Source: Copromyces sp. CBS 386.78
Taxonomy: Eukaryota > Ascomycota > Sordariomycetes > Sordariales > Sordariaceae
DNA length: 64,000 nt
NCBI GenBank assembly: GCA_030685235.1
Contig: MU839128.1
Coordinates: 248,001 to 312,000, forward strand
Reading direction: 5' to 3'
Position numbers and translations under genes: made by a program. Under the pieces are notes generated by a model, which made no database searches, was not told the DNA's origin, and worked only from the letters and a program-made list of their open reading frames with translations. Positions 10,546 through 22,212 of this stretch are shown in pieces; within the stretch, counting starts at the first letter, position 1, and each line of letters starts with the position of its first letter.

Positions 10546-12847
10546 TCACTGACCAAGAGCATCAACATCCTCCGAAAACCCCGTCACCATGGTATACCCA
10601 AACTTAGCCGCCTCCACACACCTCTCCGCCAGCTCCTTATGCCCCAAAGCAGCACACGCCTCCGCCAACCTCCTCAACGAAGCAACCACATGGACCGCCA
10701 TCAAGCTCACCTCACCGCTCTGCGTATAAATCTCTCTCGGATCCCAATCGACCGTCAGCTTCGCCGGATCCTCATCCCTCGGCACCGCATTAAACCCAAA
10801 GTTCCTCAACACCTTTAACGAGTACTTGACCACCTTCCCCCACTGCTTCTTAGCCCTGTGCGCATCCACCAGCCAATTACACGGATACACCAGCGTCAAC
10901 CTGGGCAAGCTTTCATACACCTCAGCCTCATGCAACTCCTCAAGCTGCCTCATCATCTTATCGACCGTCCTGATCGTCGCATCGGGGACGATGATCGTTC
11001 CCTTGCCATTACTGCCCGCGGGTTTCTTGTCCAGGAACTTCTCCAGCGCCAGCATCGCCTCCTTCCTCTTCTTCAATCTTTCCTCCCGCTGCGCCGTTCC
11101 CCCTCACACAACCCACACCGACACTCGAACCCCCACCCCTCCTCAAACTCTTTATTGCGCACATCCACCAGCGTCTTGACAGGTACATACTGCTGGAACA
11201 GCTCTTCTCCCTCCTTGACATCCCTCGTAGCGCGACAGATGAGCATATCACCCACAAAACTGCGCATAGTGTTCGGCACGCAGCTGTGGTTCATCAAACT
11301 AGAATGCGCCCAAAGTCCCTTCGCCATGCGCGCCGAGTTGTAAGTAGGCTTGGTGTCGTCGTAGGTGGACAAAGGGGAGGAGAAGCAGTTCTTGGTGCGG
11401 ATCCCCTCGACCATGAACACGTCGACGACGGGGACGCCGTCGACTAGCGTGCCTTCGGCACCGGTGCGCTCGTAGGGGAGCTGGCCGGGAAAGAGCTTGA
11501 GCACGGTATCGGCCAAAGACGGGTTATCGCACAACTGCCGGACCATGAGCGTGTACAGCGCGGCAGAGGCGCGGGCAGGGTCGTATTGGCTGGGCATCAG
11601 AGTGGCTTTTTCGACGTAGACCAGATCGCCGGCTTTAAGCGGACGAGCGGCGAAAAGGCCGCGGCCGTGGAAACCGGAGTCGGCGACGCACGTGTTGGCG
11701 AGGAAAGAGCCGGCGTCCATGTGAACGTTGGTGGGGCCGAGGGAGGCGTGCATGGCTGTGAAGTCGTAGTTGCCGGTTTCTTCTTCTTGGACGCGGGCTT
11801 GTACCCGCTCGTATTCCTTCTGCACGCCGGCGCCTTTGCTGTTCAGCTTGAGAGCTTCGTCAAAGTACGACTTGCTGGTGGCGTACTCGCAGAGGCCGTA
11901 GGCGGCGCGGCCGGCGTTGTAGTAGGCTTTCCAGTCGGTAGGAGCACCGGTGCGGGAGGTGAGGGCGTCGGACTTGGCGGCGTCGTACCGGCCTAGGAGG
12001 AGATTGACACCGGCGCGCTTGGTGTAGACTGGAGCTTTGGAGAGCTCATCCTCTAGTCCTTCTAGCGCTTCCGTGTAGCTATTTTGGGGACATGTTGTAA
12101 GTTGAAGAACTCGGCACCAGTGCTGAAAGGGTAGGTATGGTAACTCACCAAAAGACAGCCGTAGGGAAATCCCGTTCCAAGAATGCCTGATCACCCGCCG
12201 TCCTCCACTCCGCCGCTGACTTCAACAGTGGTCCCAGCCTTAACGGTTCTGGGATGATGGGATCTGTGAACCTCAGCAGAATGACATCTGACGGGTGATC
12301 CACACAGATCATGAAATCGTTCTGTGCGCCATTCTGGACGTAATAAGGCTCCTTGACGGCAACGATGCAGCCCTCGGGAACTCCCGAGAGGATTGCTGAG
12401 TCGCCTTGGTTGTAGATGGCGAGCTTGTCGACATTGCCCCACTGGTCCTCGACGATACTGACAGCACCGGCGCCAATGTACGGCGGGCTGGCTACTTTGA
12501 CGATGAGACCCTTGCCGCAGTGATGAGTTTCTACGCTGAGTTCACTTAGTGGGATCTGAGTATAGTGTTAGTCGGGTGTCATCGAAAGAACAAAAACTTG
12601 TGTGCTAACAACATACGATCTCAACATCTTTGATAGACTTGGTAGAAGCAGGGTATGCTTCCGCCAAGTTTGGCTGCTTCACTGCTCTGGGACCATTGGG
12701 GGTTTGAGTAGCGTTTTGTGTCTTGATGTGTCCCTCATGTGTCTTGAACAGTTGCTCCTTCGTGAGCTTCTTGGTTGGAATGGTCCCTGCGAGTGAACTC
12801 TTGGGGGGAGCTGAAGTGATGGTCTTTTGCTTGGCGGCGACGGCCAT
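10546..12847 (-). CDS. TPR and SET domain protein (SMYD/SET-like), frameshifted near its C-terminal part
   Basis: Exons 12617-12847, 12149-12555 and 10546-12078 with introns of 61 and 70 bases. The ATG at 12847 is the first in frame. An N-terminal region of about 210 residues is followed by TPR-type helices (EALEGLEDEL... and KSYFDEALKLN). The SET domain begins at FHGRGLFAARPLKAGD. It includes the cofactor/substrate motif LMNHSC and ends with a post-SET cysteine group (ECRCGLC). This is the layout of SMYD/SET5-like protein lysine methyltransferases. At about 11,073-11,105 the frame changes: the SET frame stops at 11,073 just after the post-SET cysteines. A well-formed helical tail of about 175 residues, ending at 10546, continues in another frame. 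The shift sits by a run of five G on the coding strand (C5 at about 11,099-11,103). One extra G would join both frames, so a homopolymer sequencing error or a recent mutation is likely. Confidence 0.85.
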
Positions 12848-13534
12848 CTTGAACAAAGATTAGGGTATATTAGCAGGCAAAGAGGTTTGATGATTCAATC
12901 AAGTCTACGATATCAAGAAACATGATGCTTATAAGATGATCAACAATTGTCCGTTCACAGTCATGTGCTCAGACTGTCGTCGAATGGTCCTTGAATTTAA
13001 GAATAGAGGTAGGTGGCATTCTCGGAGGGCAAGCAGCCGCGTATACTGGATTCGACTTAGCGGGATTATGCATATTAGCCGGGGGTCCGGTGCCTTTGTG
13101 GACATGTCAGATGTGGTGTTGCCGGTCCGGGGGAGGGGCCGAATGCGACGTCAATCGGAGTGCCTGGCTGCAGTAGTTGCAGCTGCTCATGGAATTGTCG
13201 GGACAAGATCCGCTGAAGCTAAAGTGGTGCGACAACCACTCGCTCAAGAACGGGTTCATGCTCATAATCAGTAGGAACGGTTCACGGGTTGATGCGTGTT
13301 GAACTGAGATTAGATGGATCGATCAGATATATAAACCGGCCCTGCTGTTGTTCATCGTCATCAAGTGTAGCGTGAAATGCACCCAAAATGGCATATATTC
13401 CCGTGGTCATATCCGCCGATACAATACGCCGTCATGCGGCGTTGTGTACAAATGATCATTCTCTCACGCCGTCTTTTTTACTGGGGTTAAATCCCCCGTC
13501 ACACACCCCCGCCCCCGCCGGCGGGGTAAAAATT
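12848..13534. other. Intergenic with a low-quality stretch at its right end
   Basis: 5' flank of the TPR-SET gene and 3' flank of the HET-like gene. No gene seen. From about 13,480 the sequence turns into stretched homopolymers that continue into the poly-C tract. Confidence 0.45.
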
Positions 13535-13583
13535 TTAATTTTCCCCCGCCCGTTTTTTTTCCCCCCCCCCCCCCCCCCCCCCC
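13484..13583. repeat. Homopolymer-rich tract ending in about 24 C, probable assembly artefact
   Basis: T-rich and C-rich runs of unusual length (CCCCC, TTTTTTTT, then about 24 consecutive C at 13,560-13,583) lie inside otherwise normal fungal DNA. The sequence just before it looks like normal bases with expanded homopolymers, as seen at the poor end of a read or contig. The HET-like gene frame runs through it as poly-Gly. Confidence 0.6.
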
Positions 13584-16500
13584 GCCTCCTTCTGTGCTGC
13601 TTCCTCAGCCTCCTTTTTCAACCTTGCATCCTCTTGCTTCTTGTCTCTCTTTCTCTTCTCCTCTTTCTGGACGGGCTCCCTGCGTCTGTATTCGTCTTGA
13701 GATCGTAGGCACAGCTTCAACCAGCCCTTGGGCTCGGCTACCTCCCAGACCCGCGTGGGCATCCGCACCACGGTCTCCCTGTACAAGCAGTCGGTTTCAA
13801 ACCGCCAGCTGCAGAGGACAGCACGAAGCATACCGCCCTCCTTGCCGCACAAAAGAGCTACAGTCGGTGGCCTTTCTGCAGCAAAGATCGTGACCGTGAG
13901 CTCGCCCATATCAACAAGGGTGAAGAGCTGGTGCCTGTCTGACGGCAACAGCTTCTTGTCTTTGAGATCATTAAGGGCAGAGTCTGGGTTGTCGATCCAG
14001 TCAGGCTCCCTGCCTCGCCTCTCGTAGTTCTCCCGATGTTCTCTGCTGAACGGAGTAGCGGACGGCGCATACGTAAGTCGGCCCTCCACATTTCCAAAAA
14101 TGATCCTTTCCAGTTGCGCGATAGGCATGACTCCTTCGAATCCCACCAAGTTCGGGGTGCTCTTCAGCACGGTACCGCCATAGAGTCGTCTGACCGAGAA
14201 TGGTGAAGGTGCAGAGAGCAACAGGCCCACGAAGAGGAAGCCAGCAATAACCCAACCGACATATGACCTGCCATTTTCTTTGTCGGCTAGGGTGACAAGG
14301 CCGGCAAAGTATGGGATGTAGCCCAGTGACATTTGGATACCAAATGTTAACCACCAAATACCGAACGCTAGGAAGAAAACCGCGAGAACCTTTCCGAATC
14401 CCACGTCACGCTGAACAGTTGCTCGGGGAAAGTCCTTCCATCGGATGTGGATCGCACGACAGGAGTCCAAGATAACAGTCTCGTCCTCGTGCGCCACACC
14501 AACCACTTGGCACTGCGGTTTGATCTGGTGGAGGAAGGTTCCATATTCATCCCGTTCAGAGAGAGTCTCGAAGATGTCCTTGGTTGATGGCTTCGGAAGT
14601 AAGCAAAGCATCCTCTCCACCAGCTCATCGCTATCATTACCAAGCGAGAGACGAGCAAGGTTCTGGAACACAGTTGTCCACTCGTCTTGGCGCTCAATCC
14701 GGTAGTGAAGAAAACCCATGACCGCGTAGGCAAGATCTGAGCCAGTGAACTCTGTGCGGTCCTTGGTACTCAGCGCTGTGATCGTCGCCGGAAGCAGCTC
14801 CAGGCGAGAAAGCGTCAGCACGTTGGCATAGTGCTCGGCCAAGATGCGCACAGCCTCCATGTTGTCCGTATATTCGATATGAGGTGGTACACGCCAGAAA
14901 GAGGCTGTCATTTCAACCTTTCCAATCTCTTCTGTAACGAGCCGGCCCTCTGCGTCCAGGAAGCAGTAAGTTATGTTTCCGGGGGCGAGCAGACCCTCCA
15001 TCAGCGTCCACATGCGGCTGCCCCAATCGAGACGCTGTGTCGTTCCGTCCCTGTCCATCATGAGGCACACCTTGGACGATCCTCGGACAGTGTCACAAAG
15101 TGTGTAGACATCGTAATCGGTATCGGCATCCGAATCCTTATTGACAAGTTCACGGTCCATCCAGTAGGCGTCAAAGCCCTCATGCTCAACAATCCTCCGC
15201 GCTAGATTATGAGCTTTCACAGCACCATCCGCGTCTGGGAACATACCCCACATGTAGCTGATGAATATATATCGCCGCGCAGAGTTTTCGTAGGTGTCGC
15301 CTCTTATAATTGTCCACTCGCCGTTCACTTTGGCATACAGCAACCGGGGACGTGAAGCACGCTTCGTAACATCGAGTGATAACTTGTAGCCCTCACTACG
15401 TGTCTCGCGAGAAACAGGAGACATGTCCAACTCGTTGACAGCGTACTTGGGCCAGCTCCAGTAGTACCCAGGGTAGTCGGTATAGGTGTCGGTCACCTCG
15501 TCGTCGTTGTCGTAGTCACCGAGGAAAGGAAGGGCAAGCAGGACTTGCACAGGAATGGCAACGACAAATAGACGAAAGGTGCCCTTCGTCTTAGCCCAGA
15601 AACCTTGGGTTTTGAAGGGAAACAATGCCCATTCAGACATTGCCAGGACAAGAGGCACGCTGCCTCTGACCTTGGTCCTGATCCAGTCGCCGCCCCTGTC
15701 CGAGCGGGTCTTGATGACATGAGCAGTTGCCTGAACTATCAGTCTTCGAGGAGTGAAGCGGGTTGGACTGAGGTAAACGGCCACATCCAAGAACTTGCGG
15801 GTACGTTGGTGAAACTGGTTGACGTAGGTGAGCTTGCCATCGACCTTGTGTACCTTTCCAAGGCCATCAATGTCCTCGGCCTCGGCGGTTCCAATACGGT
15901 ACACGACCATGCTCTCTCCGCTAACATCGCTGCCATTGCCCTGACTATTCCCCCGTTGAGAAGGGAAATAGATACGACGGAAAGCCCTGTGCCCTGACTT
16001 GCCGCTCAACTTGTCTTTGAGGTTGTCTTGGAACTTTTGCATATAATCTTTGCCCCAAGGCCAGAATCGTCTCCACCTCATTCCGCTCTTCTTTACGACT
16101 GGCTGGGGATCCCCTTGCGTCGAAGACATTTGCCGGGGGGTGACATGCTCTGATGTAAGAAGGGGCTGTTGCTTGTGCTGCGGATCTGGGCTTTGCACCT
16201 CTTGAATTGAGTCGGGCGCCGATTGCTGGTCATAGGGGGGGTTGTACTGAGAATAGGCGGCGAGGTGAAGACTCGATAATTGTTGTTGCCAGTAGAGCTG
16301 AGTGTTGATTGCAGCGGGATCGGCGGGCCAACCAGGCTGCTGTAAGGGGTGCGGCGCATAGTAGGCTTGCTGGCTGTTTACCGACGGGTTGCCCGCTTGG
16401 CTCGCCTGCTGTGCAAAGTAATACTGCTGTTGCGCGAAAAGAGTGGCAGGGTCGATTACCGAGCCATATTGTTGTGACTGATAGTCAAATGCTTGCGTGG

Positions 16501-16657
16501 GTTCTGTGGCATCACCAACCGTACCCGGCTGTGGTAGCGGTTGAGGAGGTGGATAGACGTGCCCGTGATTGTCGGTGTCTTGAGAGTCACTGCCGGCATT
16601 GGGTGGTGACTGCTGCTGGGAGTGGGCATGCGAAGAATCGGCCATCTCGACTGGCAT
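13535..16657 (-). CDS. HET-like domain protein with membrane segments, 3' end uncertain
   Basis: One open frame of 1040 codons; the ATG at 16657 has an in-frame alternative at 16645. The first 150 residues are Gln/Pro-rich and low complexity. A hydrophobic span (VVAIPVQVLLALPFL) lies near 362-378. A HET-like block follows: YIFISYMWG near 462 (fungal HET domains have a SYxWG core), AYWMDREL near 495, and DWGSRMWTLMEGLL near 545, the position of the HET 'R.WTxQE' signature. Two to three further spans lie at about 756-815. The C-terminal 60 residues are highly charged, a likely coiled coil. HET domains trigger incompatibility cell death in filamentous fungi; linking this protein to that process is inference. 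The end of the frame is a Gly run coded by the suspicious poly-C tract, so the last roughly 20 residues and the stop should not be trusted. Confidence 0.75.
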   Translation of the reverse strand: MPVEMADSSHAHSQQQSPPNAGSDSQDTDNHGHVYPPPQPLPQPGTVGDATEPTQAFDYQSQQYGSVIDPATLFAQQQYYFAQQASQAGNPSVNSQQAYYAPHPLQQPGWPADPAAINTQLYWQQQLSSLHLAAYSQYNPPYDQQSAPDSIQEVQSPDPQHKQQPLLTSEHVTPRQMSSTQGDPQPVVKKSGMRWRRFWPWGKDYMQKFQDNLKDKLSGKSGHRAFRRIYFPSQRGNSQGNGSDVSGESMVVYRIGTAEAEDIDGLGKVHKVDGKLTYVNQFHQRTRKFLDVAVYLSPTRFTPRRLIVQATAHVIKTRSDRGGDWIRTKVRGSVPLVLAMSEWALFPFKTQGFWAKTKGTFRLFVVAIPVQVLLALPFLGDYDNDDEVTDTYTDYPGYYWSWPKYAVNELDMSPVSRETRSEGYKLSLDVTKRASRPRLLYAKVNGEWTIIRGDTYENSARRYIFISYMWGMFPDADGAVKAHNLARRIVEHEGFDAYWMDRELVNKDSDADTDYDVYTLCDTVRGSSKVCLMMDRDGTTQRLDWGSRMWTLMEGLLAPGNITYCFLDAEGRLVTEEIGKVEMTASFWRVPPHIEYTDNMEAVRILAEHYANVLTLSRLELLPATITALSTKDRTEFTGSDLAYAVMGFLHYRIERQDEWTTVFQNLARLSLGNDSDELVERMLCLLPKPSTKDIFETLSERDEYGTFLHQIKPQCQVVGVAHEDETVILDSCRAIHIRWKDFPRATVQRDVGFGKVLAVFFLAFGIWWLTFGIQMSLGYIPYFAGLVTLADKENGRSYVGWVIAGFLFVGLLLSAPSPFSVRRLYGGTVLKSTPNLVGFEGVMPIAQLERIIFGNVEGRLTYAPSATPFSREHRENYERRGREPDWIDNPDSALNDLKDKKLLPSDRHQLFTLVDMGELTVTIFAAERPPTVALLCGKEGGMLRAVLCSWRFETDCLYRETVVRMPTRVWEVAEPKGWLKLCLRSQDEYRRREPVQKEEKRKRDKKQEDARLKKEAEEAAQKEAGGGGGGGEKKRAGEN

Positions 16658-17104
16658 TCAGCCGATGAAAAAAGAGATATTCAGGACGCCCAAAGAACAG
16701 AGTTTGAAGTCGATAGCAAAGGAACAGAGAGTCCAGGACCTGAAGGACCGGCGGAACCCATGATATCTATTAGTCCCGTCGGCGTTCTTGTTGAGGGCAG
16801 CCTGGCGGGTGCGTAAGAAAATAGTGGCTGCCTAGCGCTGACGCCCCCATCACCACATTGGAGATGCACAACCTCATTTCCACTGGACAAGGCGACAAAT
16901 CAGGGGTCTCAGCGTGTATGCCAAGTCCCCCACAGGTCAGACAATACGACACAACTTGGTAACGAAAGACGATAGACAGGGCTGCAGGACGGCAATGAAT
17001 TTCAGCTTGGTGAATTCTGTAGTACACGAGTACGGAAAGGGTGTGGTGAGGCAGCGAAGTGCGGTGGCGAAGTCCACTGCCGACAGCGTTGAAAAGCGTC
17101 CCTA
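16658..17104. other. Intergenic, promoter side of the HET-like gene
   Basis: 447 bases between the start of the HET-like gene and the stop of the GNAT gene, both on the minus strand. No coding potential seen. Confidence 0.45.
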
Positions 17105-17931
17105 TCAGGGGCTCTTGGCAGGCCGTCTCATGATGGCATTGCGGGCGCACCCCTTGGCGAGTGGACCAGCGAACTCGAGCGCCACGAGTTCTCCCCAGTT
17201 CTGACCTTCGCGCTTGACGGTGCCGTACAAATCGAAGACGGGAATGTCGAAGACATCGATGGTCTCGAAACCGAATTGTCGGTACAGATTGTAACCAAAG
17301 GGCGATGACTCGAGAAACAGTGGCAGGCTCAGTTCGTCAGCCAGGGTGGTACCCCAGTGTAGGAGGGCCTTTCCGGCCCCCAGCCTTTGGCGATTCGTCT
17401 GACAGGCAAGAGTCCCAAGAACTGACAGGTCTGTGAGTTAGAAAGCGGCCACCGAAAAGGGAAATGGGTTATCTGTGCCAAAAGCTTACCAAGCCCAGGG
17501 TCACCCTTCATGTGCTCTCGCCGCTTCCTGTGCAATCCGCCGATAAACGCGTTGAAGACGTGCACATTGCAACCTTCTCCCAGCTGCTCCTGTGTCCTTG
17601 GTTCCTCCTTGACATTCCACTCTTCCTCGGCACGCGAATTCCGGAACAGGGTCCATTCGGAAAAGGCAACAATCTCGCCAGGACCATCAGAGCCCTCTGG
17701 TAGCAGCTCTGCCACCATGATGAACCTCTCTCCCTCGTTGGGAGGAGGGGGGGTGGGCGGGAAGAGCCTGGCAGCGAACTTTCTTCTCGAATCATCCGAT
17801 GCGCCGTTGGGGTACATAAGTTGGTGCATTGCGTCGATGGAAAAGCCATCATGCATGGTATTCGTGATGGCCTCGGCGTCGGCGGGCACGGCTTTGCGAA
17901 CGCGAATGCGGGGGTTGAGAGCGACTGTCAT
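17105..17931 (-). CDS. GNAT family N-acetyltransferase
   Basis: Two exons (17490-17931 and 17105-17421), a 68-base intron with clear GTAAGC donor and CTGTCAG acceptor, 252 residues. The ATG at 17931 is chosen because the frame upstream of it has only a TTG start. The N-terminus reads IRVRKAVPADAEAITNTM, the usual first strand and helix of GNAT proteins. The second exon supplies the acetyl-CoA binding loop QRLGAGKALL (Q/RxxGxG/A motif A). It also has the motif-B-like ESSPFGYNLYRQFGFE, typical of fungal GNATs. The substrate is unknown. Only with the intron removed does the acetyl-CoA loop come into frame, which supports the model. Confidence 0.85.
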
Positions 17932-18735
17932 GGCGGCGTTGAGGATAAATAACGTTGTCCTTGGACGGGATGTAGCGTCTGGTTCAGGGTAGACGAGAAG
18001 GGTATCGATGGGTTGCGTAGTGGTGAGGTCCAATTTATAACTGACTTTGACGAGCCTAGGACGGGCGTCGAGGCGTGTGAAGACGGCATCGGGACATGGA
18101 TCGATGGCGCGGCCGGCGTGGTGATGCTCCGCTTATTCGTGTCTTCCCCGCTCGGCAGTGGAGATGGGCTTATGCGAGCCCGGCGAGCAGTTCCCGGTCT
18201 CACCGGTAACTCGACGGTCAGCACAGGTAACGTTCTCTTGGAATGTGACCATGGTCAACGGTATTCGGCTGGCTGGTTATTTTCTGAATGTTTATAACTG
18301 GCATGGACATTCCCTCTCGATGAGGTGGTGATATTCGTCATGGCCTTCGTAATCGACCGTACGAGGTCTTTTGCTGTCGAGATACTGCCATGTAGGTGTG
18401 CATGTTGCGAGCCGTGGGCGTACGTGTCATCCACGAATGTTGCGGGAGAGATGGTGGGAATTTGAAAAATGCTGGAGCGCGTGGAAGAAAGAAGAAGAAA
18501 AGTGGAAGTGACGGGATGTCTGATCAATAAAGACGATAAATTCGGTGAGGTACAAGCCAATTGCACCTCACTTACTTCCACTGCTTCCGTCTGGAAGCCG
18601 TCGAGGTTCTCAGGGCACGGTCCAGTGGATCGTTCCCGGTGGCCCCATGCTGCGGAAGGTGTGTCTCAGGCGCCCTTATCTTATCTTAGGGCGCTAATAG
18701 CGGGGAGCGGGGAGTCCCGTCCTACCGGCACCTAC
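17932..18735. other. Intergenic, up to the transposon insertion point
   Basis: 5' flank of the GNAT gene. Small frames here are not convincing. An imperfect palindrome (GCGCCCT ... AGGGCGC, about 18,670-18,694) lies 40 bases left of the transposon. The last nine bases (18,727-18,735) are the left target duplication. Confidence 0.45.
18727..18735. repeat. Target-site duplication, left copy (GGCACCTAC)
   Basis: Nine bases identical to 22,277-22,285 on the other side of the element. Confidence 0.92.
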
Positions 18736-18799
18736 GAGGCGGGCTAGCCACAGACTACCCCCTTCCCCTATAACCAGACTACCTAACCTGTTTGGGTAG
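18736..18799 (+). repeat. Left terminal inverted repeat of the MULE
   Basis: 64 bp, begins GAGGCGGGCTAGCC and ends GTTTGGGTAG. It pairs with 22,213-22,276. Two of the differences are C/T changes in the C-rich middle, as RIP would produce. Confidence 0.93.
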
Positions 18800-19779
18800 C
18801 AGTACAGGGCAAGGAGCTGGCACATCAAATATTTCTGTGCGTACCGCTGAGCAAGGGTCCCTATCATTATTATTAGTGAAAATCCCCGCCAAAAACTAGA
18901 CTTTGCAATACAGACCGCCTTGGCTGTACTTTATATACGAAATCTATTAATACAGGCCCCTAAAACGTGCCTAAACGTGCTCTATAATTTATAGTTATAT
19001 ATATTACCAAATTTAAGTATAATATTAAAAAGAGGAGAGGAGAAAGGAGAGGAGTATTTATTTTTTTATAGTCTTTTATAATTTTTTATAATCTCTAGTT
19101 TTATATAGTTTACTAATTTACCTTCTAAATATATATAAAATTACATATATATATAAATTTATACTCTACTATTTATTTAATAACTATTAAGAGGGTTAAT
19201 TAAACGGCGGGGATGATAGAATGTAAATAACCTCCTATTGGAAACTAGCTGGCAAAGTAGTATTAAATATATAGGGAGCCTCTATTATAAATACTATTGG
19301 GCCGCTATAGCCTCTAATAATATATCCTTCCTTCTAGCGAGAAAGTAAACAGTCGCTAAGTTTTATACCTTTCTATACCTTAATAAAATTCGCCTTCTAA
19401 CTTTTCGTAAGAATTGGTTAGTATTAAATTATATAGTTTATTTAACTAGCGTTAACGGCGGGGGTAGAACTGGGCCGACTAGTACTAGGTTGCGAATTAG
19501 GTTAGGTAGCCTAATTAGTGGTAAATTTAGTAAATCGAGCGGGCAAATCGATTGCCTTCGTTTTACCTTTTTTTATTTTCTTTAAAAATTTTAAGTCTAT
19601 AATATATTATTTAAGGTTGATATTAGCCTACTTTTATTAGTAAATAAACTTTATAAATATTAAATTAATAGGTATATAAAGGTAGGGGATAAATTACTAA
19701 ATCTCTAAGTAAATACTAATACGAATTAATATTTTCTAACGCTAATAGTATTCTAACTATAACTACCTTCTTACTATTA

Positions 19780-20490
19780 ATATCCTATAATAGCTCTATA
19801 TATACTACTAATACGTAATAATAAGGTAAGCCCAATTAGTTACTATACGTAAGGGTATAGAAGGAGGGTAGTATATTTAGGTCTCCTAATATATAACCTT
19901 TTGCCTAATTATATTAGTTTTAAATTAATTTAAACGCCTTCTATAAAACTTTTTTTATAATAATTATTAATAAAAGGTTATATTTAAATAAATTTCTAGT
20001 AGCGTATATTTTTCGTAAGAATTTATCGTTATAATCCTTCTATTTCTTATTAATAAGGATACGAATCTTATCGAACACGTTATATAAAGAGGTAAATAGG
20101 TTATTGAAAATATGGCGAAACTTTAAATATAACGATTTAAATATATTAGTACTTATTATACTATAATTACAATAATATTTAGTATAAGATCGTACCTATT
20201 ATTCGTAGATAAGCTAAAGAGTATTCTTAATATAATCTACGATTTCTATTGTATATAAGTTAACTAGTAATTTAAATAGTCGGGTAGGGGGTTAATATTA
20301 ATTAAGCTAACGGTCACCGAAAGTTTTCTCTAAATACTTAAAGAAGCACTTATAATAGTCGATCCTATTAATATATATAATCGCTTTAAATATTAATAAT
20401 AATCTAAATAGGTTGTAATCCCAATTTTCTAGGCTAATTTTATACGTCCTACCCTCTAAGTGTATTATATTAAAGCGAACAACGGCTTCT
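19780..20490 (-). pseudogene. RIP-destroyed MULE transposase, C-terminal part
   Basis: On the minus strand one frame can be followed from about 20,490 to 19,780. Its only interruptions are TAA/TAG codons at places where Gln or Trp codons would give them after C-to-T or G-to-A change. Near the left end it reads GLPYYYVL preceded by YTLTY. This fits a damaged SWIM zinc finger, which in MULE transposases is C-x-C-xn-GLPCxHxL. Limits are approximate and the DDE part was not identified. Confidence 0.6.
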
Positions 20491-22212
20491 AATATAGAAG
20501 GTCTATATAAACGAAGGTAATTAGTAATATTAGTACTAGTACTAGTGCCAATACTAGTCGGTTGTATACTAAAAGGTTATATACTAGAAGGTTATATACT
20601 AAAAGGAGGTTGTATATTAGAAGGAAGGGGGTTAATCCTAGTGACTATAATAGTAACTATTAGTTTCGATAGCAGCGGCTCAACTAGCTCTATAATCGTA
20701 GGACTACTAATAATAATAATCTTAGGGTTAAGGGAATTGTAATCGGTTAAAAGGCCTTCCTAATTATTATTAATATACTTTACAAAATTTTTAAGGATAT
20801 ATTAGAGGTATAATTACGGTTAGCTCTTAGGAAAGTATTGCGATAGTATATTCTTTTCTGCGGCTGAATAGTTAGTAATATATACTACGGGGTATAATAT
20901 ACCTTTGTATTAAACGAGATCCGTAAGGTATTTAAAACTCTAATTTATAAATTTATTATTTTCTTTATAACCGAAACCGAATGCGACGGGGAACGTTATA
21001 TTAATAGAGTTAATACCCGTAATAATTAATATTTTAAATTTAAAATATAATATTTAGAAAAAGACGAATTAGTTAGAAGAGTAAGAGAAGGAGGGAAATA
21101 GTAGGAGGGAAATAGCAGAAAAAGGAGGGAAATAGTAGGAGACTTACGTCGTAAATATAGTCGATATTTAATATAATCGGGTTGCCCCGCTATATTTATA
21201 TATACTAAGGAAAGGTAAAAATTAAAAACTTAAATTAGCTAATATAATCGAAAGTATAAACATATTAGAAATTAAAGGTTTCGAATTCCCTTAGCAGCTT
21301 TTAAATATTAGTTAAACCGGCGGTATATTTTTAACCTAACTACTAAATATTATTCTTAATATTAATGTTTTTAATTGCATTGTACGTATTAAGAAAGGCG
21401 TTCTAAAGAATAAGTTTAATTTATAGACTAGTAAACCCTTACTAATAGAATTATTAAACGAATTCCTCCCCTTCGAGTATAAATTTGCGGGTAAAGGGGT
21501 AAAAGGATGCCTTCGTCTACGGTAGGTAGTTATAATTAAAGTTAGTAAATTTAAGGGTAATAAGACTATTCTTCTTTATTTTAATAATTACTTTAAAGGG
21601 ATAACCGTATTTAATAGTATTCGATTTTTTAATATTAGAATTAAATAATTTATATTTATTAACCTTTGTACAAGTATAGTAGATATAGTAGCCGTTAGAG
21701 GATATAATTATAGCGGCGAAACCGTTATTTTCGCCGAAGATTTAGAAAAACCGTTTTACGTCGTTAATGCTTCTATATATAAATATAAGATTATTGTAAT
21801 CTTATTAGGTATGGTTAGGACGGTTTTCGAGGACTTATTAAATATATTTATAATTAATAATTTAATTGGCGGCGATAAAGGTATTAAATATAGGGTCGTT
21901 TAAATTTAGGAGTATAGCTAGCGGCGCGGCTATAGGAAGTTCTATAGCTATAAGTAAGGTGCTTTGTAGGGTAGTAAATGCGACGACTTTCGAATAAGGT
22001 AGAAAAGAAATACAATTACTATACTCAATTAAATTAATAATATATATATTGGCGACCGTGGCGATTATAGGGGATTTTATAGCGCGATTCGTACTGTAAC
22101 CATAGCGGGTTACAGGTGGGTTTGAAGTGTAGGGGGGTGCTATAGAGGGTGTTTGATGCTTGGCGGCTGAAAAGTCACGAAATATGGGATTTATCGATTT
22201 TATGTGAAATCT

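Noticed and set aside
20545..20742. 65-codon repetitive frame in the MULE (GYILKGG-like)
   Set aside because: A local repeat in RIPed DNA read on the plus strand; the transposase frame is on the minus strand.
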